The notes under the pieces were generated by a model. It was given only the letters and a program-made list of their open reading frames with translations. It was not told where the DNA came from and did not search any database. Positions 10,641 to 22,180 of a DNA stretch of 60,000 nt are shown in pieces. Both the position numbers and the translations under genes were made by a program. The stretch is from Tubiluchus corallicola (taxonomy: Eukaryota; Priapulida; Priapulimorpha; Priapulimorphida; Tubiluchidae), in the NCBI GenBank assembly GCA_030141605.1, contig JAQGDQ010000042.1:188001-248000 (forward strand), written 5' to 3'. Position 1 is the first letter of the stretch. The number at the start of each line of letters is the position of its first letter.

Positions 10641-11877
10641 AAATGGCACCATTATACCCTCCACCCACCCAGATCATATGATAGGCTACACTATCATATA
10701 AAGTCTTGAACACCGAGTCAACTGCTTTGGGGGAGAAATGTTGCCATGTCGCCCAGCATAAGGCATAGATCAGGTTTTTACATGAGAGCTGACCCAGACG
10801 CAGGAAAATTACGTGTTCATAACAGCTGGAGCATGCGCACAAAGCTTCTAACGTCACGTATTTAGTAGCAACTAGTAAACGTCCTTTGTTCAGGCCTTAT
10901 TGTTTGCTAATTATTCGTGACTCGTGTCTGACCACCGTCTTCCACAGTAGAGAACTTAAACACTGTACCGAATCCTGAGAGTACCTAGTTGCCTATCACA
11001 GATAATAGCTATATTAATAGAATATTATTTATTAGTCCACAAAATGAATCATTAATCCTAATTTACAAGAGCATAATGTTTATATTTTAACCAGGCATGA
11101 GTAGACCTTGTTGTGTGAAAGGACATTTAAGACACTGCTGCAGTCTGTGACTGATTGAATTGGCAAAGCGTGATAAATTGTTGCATAATTTCTTCCCAAA
11201 GTAAGACGTTACTTACTTACTTACAAATAAATATAGATTAAGGTTCTAAAAACATTCGGACACAGAGTAGCCATCTTTTATTTCATAAGCGTAGTTCCAA
11301 GGATTGGAATCATGCTAACTGTGGAAATGTTTTCTGTATTGTGGCATTGTTTGTGGTAGAACTCGGCTAATTAAGTTGTATATAGTATGTAAAGTCTCCA
11401 GTGGGTTAACCAATCATTTTAATGCAATGACTGTACCGGCATTTCCCTCAACATGGCTGCTGAACAAAAATACTTTGTGCGCTACGATCTCTAAAGCTTT
11501 AACAGGGTGTAGTTAAGCCGAATTGCAAGGTTCCTTTACAAGAATTAGTCGAATTGAGACTTTTGTAATCAGCTGTGTGGTCTATAACAATTTAACATTT
11601 TAGCGATATTTACATTAAGAAGTCGATATTGTCCTACATTTGCAAGCTCCATATCATTGCACAGTTACTAGATCCGCCAGGACTTCTAACATCATCAAGA
11701 GTAGAGAACACTTCGAAACCACCTCCAGGGAAATTTTAAAACGCAGCATTTGGTGGATTCAATGAGCAAACCAGTATGTCTTCTAAAGCGAAAATTGTTC
11801 TATGCATGTTTAGTGGGTGATTATTTTATAAGTGACATTTACATGATAATTATAATTGCATATTAGAGAGAAAGGCG

Positions 11878-11878
<1 letters not shown>
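10641..11878. other. no gene seen
   Basis: Mostly AT-rich DNA. A slightly GC-richer part at 10650-10860 has a minus-strand ORF of 85 codons whose hydrophobic end is read from the LINE tail; I give it no weight. Confidence 0.5.
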
Positions 11879-11879
<1 letters not shown>

Positions 11880-11926
<47 letters not shown>

Positions 11927-11980
11927 GAAGAGAGAAAGAAAAAGAGAGGGAGAGAGCGACAGACAGACAGACAGACAGAG
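11880..11980. repeat. GA and GACA microsatellite
   Basis: (GA)n at 11880-11922, then degenerate AG-rich sequence and (GACA)n at 11962-11978. Confidence 0.95.
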
Positions 11981-12135
11981 CTAGTAACTATTATAACTCT
12001 TTTATTAACCTCTTTTTGCAGAGCTAGTAACTGACTGCGGATCTGCTTTTTAAGAAGATTTAGTTTATGAACAATTCATCAATCTGTTTACGTCATACTG
12101 ACAAAGTGTCTCAGCGGAAAGGAATTTCGATTTAG

Positions 12136-12459
12136 AATATTAAATTTAGGTATTTAATTAATGATGACAGTTTGCACGTAGATGCACATGATACTGATCC
12201 GCTCAATCTTTGGAGGCAAACTTTGTCGATTTTGGTATTAGATTATACATCAGTAGCTTTTACTAGATTACCGTTTATTTCGACAGCTAGTCACGTAAGC
12301 TGCTACAAACAAGGCCAGATCATAAGAAACCTACATATAAATGACTTTAAAAATGCTGTTAAATATCAAGCAAAGAAAACTTCTAGAAGGCCTACTTTTG
12401 AAAAAGTAATATTCTGTTTTGGCAATTTAAGACTATTATTTATCCTCTATTTATCCTAA
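12136..12459 (+). CDS. open frame of about 107 codons, unrecognised
   Basis: Open from after a TAG at 12133-12135 to TAA at 12457, with a possible acceptor (AAATTTAG) at 12149. Contains a VDAHDTDPLNLW segment and a basic YQAKKTSRR segment. No known motif and no ATG near its start. It could be an exon or an old transposon fragment, or simply chance in AT-rich DNA. Confidence 0.2.
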   Translation, partial: NIKFRYLINDDSLHVDAHDTDPLNLWRQTLSILVLDYTSVAFTRLPFISTASHVSCYKQGQIIRNLHINDFKNAVKYQAKKTSRRPTFEKVIFCFGNLRLLFILYLS

Positions 12460-12823
12460 GTATATAAAATGTAAAATTCACTCAAGACATTTACGAGTTG
12501 TTATTCGTTTATATTTTTATTTAATAAACTGGGAGCTAACACTCGGGGTTCACTCATTCTTAACGGTAGGCACCCATTTATTTGTTGGTTAGCATCGGGA
12601 TTGTTTAACTTCACTGGCAAAGCACACATATTAACTATTCAGCTATTGCCTGTTTCGCTTCCCACGTGTTGTAAAGTTGAAATAAAACACAAACTGCGTT
12701 TGCTACTATGATGTACAGTTTATTACTAGAAAGACTTTTGTTCCCTTTTCGTCAGTGAAGATAAAAGGAAAATTCTTGAATAAATCAGCATAAGGTATTT
12801 TGAGTTGAACCTAAAATTGGCAT

Positions 12824-13728
12824 TGTTTATTGATATGCCCATGTCCCAAGAGAAAGCATTTTGCCCGTTTTTGCAAAACTTATACCTCTTATTTCTAGAG
12901 AACGTGCCGAGGGCGGTGCTGGTACGTGTATTACGTATTATTATCAAACCATCACTTACTTGGGCTTTAAATCTTATTTCAATTTTCGGTTAAAGTTTAG
13001 AATTCTCCACACACAGGAAATTAGTCTGTGAAGTGGATTAGGATTAGAGTAAGGGTTGGGGTTAGGGTTAGGGATAGGGCTGAGTTAGGGTTTGGGTTAG
13101 GGTTAGAAATAGGGATAAAAACAGTCTTAGCATCTAAAATACAGCAATGATGTAATAAGAATTATTTTAACCTTTTTATTTGCTTATTACATTCTATGTG
13201 ACCTTTTATAGGTATTACTCTAATTAACAAAGCTGTAAAAGATAATTGTTGGCTAAATGAATAACAAACACTTTTCTAATAAGCAATTTCTTGTAACAGT
13301 TAAAGGAATGTTGTTTCGCATTCTAAATTAAAATTGAGTTAGAAGCACCTGCAGCGAATGGCAGTAATTTCTCATTTTAAGCTTACATCAGATTAGCTCA
13401 GCAGCCTCATAAAATCTTGGTTTGAAAAATCTGTCTAGGTGGCAGTACTTGTTCATCAGTCCTACGTTTTTTGCGCTACAGGAGTTTTTATCTTTTTAAC
13501 AAAGTATCCAGCTATAACTTTAAGATGTTTTACACTTTTTTTGATTTAATTCTTATTTAGGGTAAGTTTGGTGAATTTTAAATTTGGCGTTCGTGAGTTT
13601 TGTGAAAAAAAGAAAGTGATGAATCCTCCCTCGATCACGGGTCGATATGGTTTGTTTGTTGTGGCCTGAAGACACGTTCAACTCTGACGTTCAAGCTTTC
13701 TCTTGGGACATGGGCATGTCAATAAACA
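12824..13728. repeat. 34-bp near-perfect inverted repeat, arms 12824-12857 and 13695-13728
   Basis: The left arm contains TGCCCATGTCCCAAGAGAAA and the right arm is its reverse complement; over 34 bp I count one mismatch. Similarity stops abruptly outside the arms. The telomere-like element at 12995-13125 lies between them. No transposase and no clear target duplication. Confidence 0.75.
12995..13125 (+). mobile_element. telomere-repeat-bearing short element, copy A
   Basis: A unique head (AAAGTTTAGAATTCTCCACAC, then a GAAATTAGT block and GTGGATTAGGATTAG) is followed by about 90 bp of degenerate TTAGGG. The head matches copy B at 58685-58880 in opposite orientation, so it is a dispersed element and not a random interstitial telomere block. 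The distal inverted repeat seen in copy B is not found here, so this copy is probably truncated. Confidence 0.75.
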
Positions 13729-16700
13729 TGTTGACTTCAGCTCATGAATCAAACCAAGGATGATTATCTTCACGCGTAAATTTATGCCCGGTCCAGTCGG
13801 CTGGAAACTGACTGATCGACGGATAGCATCAATATGAACAAATTCAAGAAGTAGAGAAACTTAGAGCGTGAAAAGGCTGTCGCTTCGTCTAACACAAATA
13901 AGTTTCTTAGTACAAGTCTGACTAAGTCCTTTTCGTATATTGTATCACGGATTATAATAGTGGATTCTATACAAAATAGATATAGGACTTCGCAGAGAAT
14001 TCAGGAATTGTTTTCTTTTTTTCTGCAGCAACAAATCGTCTATATGAAAACAAGGAAAAGAGCAGCATTAACGTGACAGAATGTTTTGCGAGCCTTTTCA
14101 ACAACAGTATGCGTATGTTTCCATTTTTCCTTTATGTTTTTAGTAAACTGTTCAGTTTATATTTAGATTAACCATTTCACCCAGTTCAAATTAGTGTCAT
14201 CTGTCGCATTCCTTGATAAATGTTTTAAGCGCATGTTTTAGTTTGGTATTACTTTCGTATCTTCTCTAGTTAATTTCAATACATTGAACTGTCTGCAAAA
14301 TAGTGCTCCTTGTTGATCCTAAAAAATAGAAACCCAACGAATATTCCTTCAAGTTAGCACTATTATTATTATTCTTCCTTCAAGAGCAGACCAATTTCTT
14401 TGTTGTTTTTTATTTACCTTTATGAGTTCATGTTTTTTTGCCTTCTGTTACTAGTTCTTGTTCTACGAAAGGCCAAGAATTTAGTTTGCGCACATGGCTT
14501 TTTAGAAAATTTTCAGATTATCTATTTAAACTTTTTAGTAATGATTGTGACATCATCATTACAAAATGTTTGAATATTCAAAGCATCGCAAGATGTTGTT
14601 TATAAAACTAGGAAACAGCTGTGTTGTGCTTTGCAAGTACACCCTGCTGCCTATTGTTGGTTTTCAATGTACATTTAGACGTTTGAAGTAAAATTTTGGT
14701 GATACCAAACATCATAGAAATCTAGTTGTTGTAATAATCGTTAGGCAAAAACAGAGGGCGCAGGAAGGTACCTCATAAACGTAGTTTTGAGTTTATAAAA
14801 AGTTATTGAAGCCTCGTGTTGAAACCTCGTTGAAAAGTGCATAATAAATTACAGTACTGTTAAAATTTTACAATTAATATTATAACATCCAGAATAGCGT
14901 TATTTCTAAATTCATAAATACAGTTTTATTAAATTAAAAATATCATTTAGTGAGACTGAAATTAAAGGGATTATTCTCTCATAGCCTTTCTGTCCATTTA
15001 ACTACACCATTAAGCGTGTGCTTAATTCGCAGTCTGAATAATTTTTAAATATTTTGACATTTTCATGTGAGCATGTCTATTTCGTTTCCTCTAAAGCGGG
15101 TTATTTTGTAACATGGAGCTGTACCTAACAGACGAGTTGTATAGACGCCAAAACTGCGTGATCGCGAACATAGGTCTGAAACTTCTGCATAAGATTTTTA
15201 CCTCCGACACGTTTTGCACAATGAGAGTTTTAAAGTAAAATAGTTTATACATCTCATTTTGGGGCCTTTCTCTCTCTCATTAAAGCTATAAGATAGTTTA
15301 GGTTTATATTTTAAAGATATAACACGGCATGTAGCGTCGATTTCCAAAAGGGTTAATTAATCTCCTTGGCACTGAATTTGAATTTTAAGAAAAAAAATAT
15401 TATATTCATTTGCCCTTATTATTACGTTAGATTAGATTACTGTTTTATTTTAGCATAAGTCGTGTAAACATACGGTGCTTTTTCATTTATAATAGTATTT
15501 TTTATTTTTAAAAATTGCTATTCACACTTGGACCATAGTGGAAATAAAATTTACGTATCTAAGTGAATTTTTATTTTATTCTACAATTAAAGTATTTACA
15601 ATTTTACAAGAACTATACAAAAACAATGATGAAACTAAAATGTACAGAAGTGAAATTAAAACACTTAATTATATAGACCTACAAAGAGAATTCCACAATT
15701 TAAAAAGTTCCATTTAAAATACCTGGTTGAATTCATAATAGAATATAAAGATGGAGAAGAACACATACGTGCGATTGTATTAAAACTTGACATTTTAGAG
15801 AACGTTATAGCAATTTGGACATTAGTAATATATGTTCATTATAATTATAACAGTTTGGACCAACATAATCTGATACATTTTGTTTATGAGTGTTTTAACA
15901 GTTTCAAATGATCACGTTTTAACTTTTAGCTAACCTAACTTGGAGTTTTTGAAATTGTTTGTAACTGTTGCGAATGAACTGTCACCAATCAGTATTTATT
16001 TTCAAAACTAAAACCCTAGTAGCACTTTTTTCTTGAGTGCAGAAAATGTGATAGGTGAAGTGGAAGCTAGCTGTATTACAATCAAACTTAAACGAAAGCA
16101 GTTCACAGAAACCGTTTATTGTAACTTGCCTGTGTACGTAAAATATGTATTGCACACTTTGCAGATTTTATAAGACCTTTATTTCTATCCTTTTTGTACG
16201 GACTCACTTCACACCACTATACGATTACACCAACATTAGGCAACACAAATGTATGCTTAGCGATTAGCATGGTTATCATAACGATTTTCATTTAACCCGC
16301 CGTAAATCTTGCGCACACCAAACTCCTTTATTCAAAGATTAAGTCGCGTGCTCGCCTTTTTATCAAATCAATAAATTATAAATTCTTACACTTGGCGTAA
16401 TTATTCGTCAAACAAATTGTACAAAGCGCTTTTGGCGTTAGTAATAGCCTTAAACGTTCAATAACAACTTTTCTTGTGCTTTGTTGGATTGGTAAACTAA
16501 TCAATAATCTTATACAAGCTGCTCAATAAAGATGCATAGGAATATACGCCGTGAAAAACAAAATTATGGTAACTTGGCGACGTGATGGTTTTAAGAAAAG
16601 TAAAAAAATAAGTATTCTTTTAATAGACCACATCTATAGGTTTAAGTTCCTCAAGTTAAACTGGACAGTGGTCAATCAAATTTACATTTTCTAAAACACA

Positions 16701-16805
16701 ATAAGGAAAATATGAATAAATACCAGCAGTACTTGAGCTCGATAGTGCATTACATATTTTAGCCTGTTGAAGTTCATCTGATTTGCCCCAATTAATCATT
16801 CAGCA
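13130..16805. other. long AT-rich stretch with no gene seen
   Basis: No ORF with support on either strand, no RNA gene and no microsatellite of note. A weak similarity to the 6300/33165 repeat family occurs near 13470-13530 (TTTTTAAC followed by GCTATAACTTT). Confidence 0.5.
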
Positions 16806-16946
16806 ATGCGAAAAAGCCAGCCTCTAGCGATCAACATACTTTTATTTACTGTAGCGATGATTGCTTTGGCTTACAACCATTTTCAAGCTGAAAATAAGAC
16901 CAAAAAAAACAATCACTTATCACATAGAACTAAAAAATATTTTTAG
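16806..16946 (+). CDS. 46-codon ORF with signal-peptide or signal-anchor character
   Basis: Complete ATG-to-TAG frame with a purine at -3. A basic start (MRKSQ) is followed by a hydrophobic core INILLFTVAMIALAY and then a polar part with two dibasic KK sites around NNHLSHRT. This is what a small secreted peptide precursor, or the first exon of a type II membrane enzyme, looks like. No homologue recognised and no good donor inside. Chance cannot be excluded. Confidence 0.3.
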   Translation: MRKSQPLAINILLFTVAMIALAYNHFQAENKTKKNNHLSHRTKKYF

Positions 16947-17319
16947 CCTTATTGTCAGCTTCAAAATTGCTGTAAACTGAAACATTCGTCGCTACTGTTA
17001 GAAGATGAACTGTTTGGTTCAAGAACATTCTTTCATTTTTTGCTACTGTGAACTTTTGATGGGAAGAAGTAACTTTTTTGTTTGTCATTTTTGATTCTAG
17101 TTTGTACAAGTAACTCCGTAGCTCTTTAAAATGTTTGCTCTAAACTTGTTAAGCTTCTCTACTTTATTAGTTATCTTTTTTAATTTATTTTTTTACTTAG
17201 TAATTATTTATTCGCCTTTTATTGATTTTAGTCTAAAAATGTTTGAACTGACATGAAATGAAATATTTCAGCTTTGACTTTCTTACCAGATCATGTAATT
17301 TCAAAAATTCAAATCACCA
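16947..17319. other. no gene seen
   Basis: AT-rich spacer with no supported feature. Confidence 0.5.
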
Positions 17320-17480
17320 CCACCATAAATAACCACTACTGCCGCTACCGCCGCCACTGTCACTGCCACTGCCACCACCACCAAATCATCAAAATCACAT
17401 CATCATCATAATCATCACCATTATTATTACAGTCATTGTCCTCATCATTGTCATAATAATCTATTATTATTGTCATATCG
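17320..17480. repeat. CAC/CAT/GCC trinucleotide-rich array
   Basis: Imperfect triplets: CCACCACCA at the start, GCCGCTACCGCC in the middle, then CATCATCAT and TTATTATTA-like runs. Confidence 0.85.
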
Positions 17481-18203
17481 TTTTCATTAGCATTATTATC
17501 ATATACATGAACGAAAGCAAAAGCTTTGATTTTAATGTTTCACGCTTTTGAAATGATTTACTTCTTTATTTATTTCATATTTCCATTACTACTTGATTTA
17601 ATTTTGTCATTTTACAACTAAACATGAAAGAAAAACGTTGAAATTTAACGTTACTGGTGTTTAATAATGTTTATGGCTGTCAAGTGCCCAAGCGCATGCG
17701 CATTTATTATGTCTTTGTTAGAATAATTGTGCAGTATTTCAGCGTGAATTAACAAATTTTGAAATACTAAAATTCTGCACATAAAATCGCATTCCATACG
17801 TAGTATAAATCGCGTTACATTTTTAAAACTTTTACGCTCTGCCTTTCGTGACTAATTTTGCAACATTTGAGCACATTTATTTTCAAGGCTAATAGTATCA
17901 TTTAAATGAATGGCAAATAATCTAAGGAGCATCTGTTAACTTACATTCGTTACTAGTCAATCTGGAGACATAATGGTGACAGTATTTTCTAAAGAACTGC
18001 TTACACTATAGAGACGATACAGACGCGTCATAGATCCCTATCGCGTTAATGATTTTATCCACTTGTTCCCGTGTTTACACTGCATGTACGAGTGGACTTA
18101 TTTTGCTTCTGTGTCACTAAAATGTAACGCACTGCCTGGTTCACGCAAGCAATAAAAAGTGCTTGGTCAGGGCTGCACGGGGCCAGCAAAGACTTAGACA
18201 TAG
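17481..18203. other. no gene seen; one NRF1-like palindrome
   Basis: Contains AGCGCATGCGCA at 17690-17701, one base off the NRF1 consensus YGCGCAYGCGCR. No exon can be placed next to it. Confidence 0.4.
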
Positions 18204-18560
18204 ACATAGACATTTATTTTCTCCAAATGTGTCACAAATTTCCATTTTACGGAAAAATAACTTTATCCGTGGAGATGGGGCGAGGAAAGACCGTAGGTCG
18301 TCTAGTCACTCACCCCTTCACTCACACACTCACTAAAAGAGTAGCAAACAAGTACACGACAGATGTCCCAGGCGTTAACATTGCAAAATAACCCAGGTCC
18401 TGGGTCTGCGTCTTCAATGACCATTCATGATTGATCGATCGTTTACTGACTAAAAAAATTACATAATACAGGGCGAGCAGTATCACAATAAAAACGTTTT
18501 TAGTCCAATGAACACTTAAACAAAATACAAGGCAGGCATATGTGCGTAGCACACAGGCTG
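18204..18560 (-). mobile_element. 3' end of a LINE-type retroelement with TGTCTA tail
   Basis: Read on the minus strand, an AAAATAAATGTCTATGTCTA end (18198-18220) looks like a polyadenylation-like signal running into a short (TGTCTA)n tail, a common 3' end of invertebrate non-LTR retrotransposons. Upstream (to about 18560) there is a 76-codon minus-strand ORF without RT motifs. The boundary at 18560 is a guess. Confidence 0.45.
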
Positions 18561-19420
18561 AATATCACAAACATCAAAATGTTGCAACAAAATATCGGAA
18601 AATTCTTTTCAATAATAAGTAGGATTTATACTATTAATAATACTCTTTTCGCATAATATAGTATTTAATTGAAAACAAAACTAATTCCGTACTTTGCAAA
18701 TATAATCTTAACTACTTAAAAGAGGTTATTCACGGAAAATCCACAACTTGTAGTTGTCTCTTTGGCAGTGTGTACTTGTTTACGTTAGATCCACATCTAA
18801 AAAGTACTCTATTGGTAGAGTATTTTCTGCGTAGCTTAAGTAGGGTTCAAGGCATTTTTGACTTCCTTTTATACATATTGAAGAGTGATGGCATTTGACA
18901 TGATTTAGTATTATTTCTTTTTAACTTATTGCTTGTGTTACTTTGCTTTATAAGTAAGACATAGCAAAACACATTAGTGGTTGAAAATCAATTACGGCAT
19001 CTAGCAGAGCTATCTTTCTTTACATTATTATTAATTAAAAAGGAACTCGCTCTATATGCTCTTTTCCGATAAGCATAAATCATTAATTAGCTAACCTTTT
19101 GCACCTATACGTAAAAAGCTTACACACGTTTCGTTTGTGTATTATACCTACTGCTATAAATATGCTATATTAAGCAGCTCAAATTTACAAAAAAAAACTC
19201 GAAAAGCGCATTTTAATGACTGGATAAAAAATATTAAATTTTTATTGCTACAAATTGTGTCGTGAACAAATTAACCGCACCCGGGCTCAAATTTTGCATT
19301 ATTTTGTTTAGTTTCAACCTTAGATTGGTGAATGTACCACAAGTTGTTGAAAGACTTTCGAACACTCGCTTCTCACCGTTCCTGTAACTGGGAAAATGCC
19401 TCCCTAATCCATTTTCCAAT
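18561..19420. other. no gene seen
   Basis: AT-rich. The minus-strand ORF at 19234-19419 has no motif or splice context. Confidence 0.45.
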
Positions 19421-19543
19421 ATGGCCGTGACGATGGATTCAAAATTTGCTGTAAATTTAATTGTTGCGTTTGTTAGAGAAAATTTTGTAAAGAAGCTTGG
19501 CGTCTGGCCGCAACATGTAGCAATTTTGATACGGTACGCATGA
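19421..19543 (+). CDS. 40-codon ORF, possible first coding exon, unrecognised
   Basis: ATG in good context (CAATATGGC). The peptide contains KFAVNLIVAFVREN and LGVWPQHVAIL, with balanced composition unlike its surroundings. A possible donor GTACGC lies at 19534 just before the TGA. No family recognised. Confidence 0.25.
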   Translation: MAVTMDSKFAVNLIVAFVRENFVKKLGVWPQHVAILIRYA

Positions 19544-20519
19544 CTTGACTACTGTTGCCAAGAATTAGCTAGGGTAAAAATCGATATTGCATTATAATTT
19601 CATGTGACTGAAGCTAGGAGGCGGCATATCACTTCTGCATCGGACCTCTGTCTCAGCACGACCCACGGAAAACTCTGTGAACATTTTTGACTAAATAGTG
19701 AGCAAAACACAAAAAGTGGACTGTTACTCAATTTTACTTGGCTTGAAAAGAAAGACTGAAGAGTTTTCTGGAATTTTTGCTAACGTTAAAGTTATTTTCG
19801 TCTGTGTGCTATTACGTAAGAGCGTCTGCTGTTATTGTCAAAATGGCGTCGAGAAGAGGGCGGGTCACGAGAAGTGGATAAACAGGAATTTCTTGGAAAA
19901 AAGGTACATGACTTGAAAAACAATTTTGTGTTTTGGCGTGGCTTTTTGTTACGTATTTTTTGGTAAATAATTGGGGCATTTTTAAAATTATAAACTGCTC
20001 TTATGCGTGACGTGAAAACTTGACTAAAAATAAAAGTTTGAAAGGAACAGTGGGCCTTAGGCCATGGGTCATTTTTCTAATGCGTTTTAATTTGAAAAAA
20101 AAACAAAAAATACCTTTTAAAAAAGTTGTATTGAGTTTCATGAATTTGTTTGACATAATACCTTACCGCAGACGGTATGATATCCCTGATCGTCATTCTC
20201 AATGATCCTATCGAATTCGATTATAAGTTATGTCTCCTTAAAACAGTCTTACGTATTATGTCATTTTTTCAAAGTTCTTTTTTATTATTTTAAAAGTTAA
20301 AAATGAAATTATGATAGTATACATGTGCCGTTTTCTATATATAACGCCTTACTAAATAAACTTTAACTACTTCCCCGTGTTTATATATATATATATATAT
20401 ATAATATATATATATAAACTTTGTAAACTTACTGCAATGTAGCAACAAGAGTGGATAACATGACGTTGAGACGTTGGTTACTGTAATACTAATTGCTCGA
20501 AGATATAAAAGTTGTGTCT
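19544..20519. other. no gene seen
   Basis: AT-rich, with a (TA)n microsatellite at 20384-20416. A short ATG frame at 19844 in perfect Kozak context stops after 12 codons. Confidence 0.45.
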
Positions 20520-20880
20520 TTATCACGCAATTTATAGGTCACGTGAGTGGCGGGTCAGAGATAGTGGTTACATTAGAGGTGGATTAAAACTGTATGTTAC
20601 ATGGTCATTTGATCAAATATATGAGTCACATGGGTGGGTGTTTAATCTGTGCACGTCACATGATTGGTGGGTCAGATCTATCGGCCGCCCTGGTGATGGG
20701 TTAAATCTATGGTCATTCAGCTGGTCGGTTAAATCTATGGATCAGTTTTCTGGTTGATTAAACCCATGCGGCGCGTGGGAGATAGAGTCAAATCTACGTG
20801 ATCAAAAAGGTTATAGAGTCACACGAGTACTGGAAGAAATCTATGAGTCACATGCTAAAATATATAGGTCAAGCCTGTCA
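20520..20880. repeat. degenerate tandem repeat carrying GTCACRTG (E-box-like) motifs
   Basis: Repeating blocks of GTCACRTG, TGGTGGGTCA and TTAAATCTATG at irregular 30-60 bp spacing. GTCACGTG at 20538 is a perfect USF/MITF-type E-box; GTCACATG occurs at 20625, 20655 and 20847. Forward ORFs across it are repeat products. Confidence 0.7.
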
Positions 20881-21754
20881 TGACTATTCCCGTCTCTGGT
20901 TAAAGGCTGAGTTGTTGGAGTCTTCGCAAGAATGTCAAGTGGTCAGTCCCTGTCATGTGTCGTGGTTGTTGCTGTTGTGGACGGGAATGGGTTCAAGCTA
21001 TCTTCCTTTTTTATTCTTCTGCAGATTTCGCTTTTGTGATAATTATTTTGGACGCGGTTAGTTTTTTTCACATAGAGGTATAAGACAATAGCCTTTTCAT
21101 TTTTTTGTTACTAGATTGAGCCACGTGTTTTGCCTAACCACCAAATGATGATAGTTATTATACAAGTGCCGCTACCTACAAAAGCTGTTGTCAGGCTTAA
21201 ATTGACAAATTTACCGACCTATAACCGAACTTTGAAATTTCATTTTCAAAGTTTACAGAAAACTTGAATTATAAATCTTATATAATTGTTGTCTGATTGA
21301 AATTATGTCACTAATTAGGAATAACATTAGAAATATTATCATTATGTAAATAGGAATTTTGTTATCAGGTTTTGCCGCTAGTCACTGGACGGCGCCAATT
21401 ATTTTGAAGTATGTATCATGCATGACAAAGTACTTGTGCCTTACACAGGATTGTTAGGCGCCACATGCTATATTTATTAACGTACTATAAACTTAATATG
21501 CTTTCATTTGAAAAAATCAAAAATGAAAGTTTTATGTTTTATATGTTACAGTTTTTTAAGCTGAAACTTCTGCTTTGCTTTGTTCCCATGACAACGTACC
21601 AATTGTTTGTGTGCTAAGCTCGTAAACTTCAACTATTGAACTGCCTCTCTTCTTTGAAGCAGCATTCTGACGCTAATGAGTTTTACTGACATGCAATTTT
21701 AATTACAAAGAAAAATGGCGAAATTTCCGTGATGACAACGCGGCTTCTTTTGAA
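20881..21754. other. no gene seen
   Basis: Lies between two motif-rich tandem arrays. AT-rich with scattered short ORFs and nothing else recognisable. Confidence 0.45.
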
Positions 21755-22180
21755 CGGCAAGTGAGTGGTTTCTTCAAATCGTGACGTCATAATGTCCGAC
21801 CTTCATGTCCAGTCCTTTGAAAAGTGAATAATTTCTTTACATCGTGACGTCACAGTGTCGAATCTTCGAACAATAAATGATTGCTTTCTTCCGCCGTGGC
21901 GTCACAATGTTCAATCTTTAAGAAAAGTGTGGATGATTTCGTTACATTGTGACGTCACGATGTCCATCAATTAGGCAACAAAGGGGTGGTTGTTTCTTTT
22001 CATTAAGTTATCATAGTGTCCAAACTTTGAGCAGTAAGTGAGTTATCTCTTTACATTGTGACGTCACAGTGTCCTTCTCTGAGCGATGAATGAAAGGTTC
22101 CTTTAAATCGTGACGTCACAATGTCCAAGCTTTTGAGTAGTGAATGATTGGTTTCTTTTCATCGTGACATCGCAACGTCT
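21755..22180. repeat. tandem array of about 52-63 bp units, each with a CRE palindrome
   Basis: Eight diverged units of the form GTGAATGATT.TTTCTTTACATCGTGACGTCACAATGTCC. The palindrome TGACGTCA (CREB/ATF site) is perfect at 21782, 21845, 21950, 22059 and 22111, one base off at 21897, and degraded near 22007 and at 22165. The motif and its flank (CACARTGTCC) are better kept than the rest of the unit. Confidence 0.9.
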
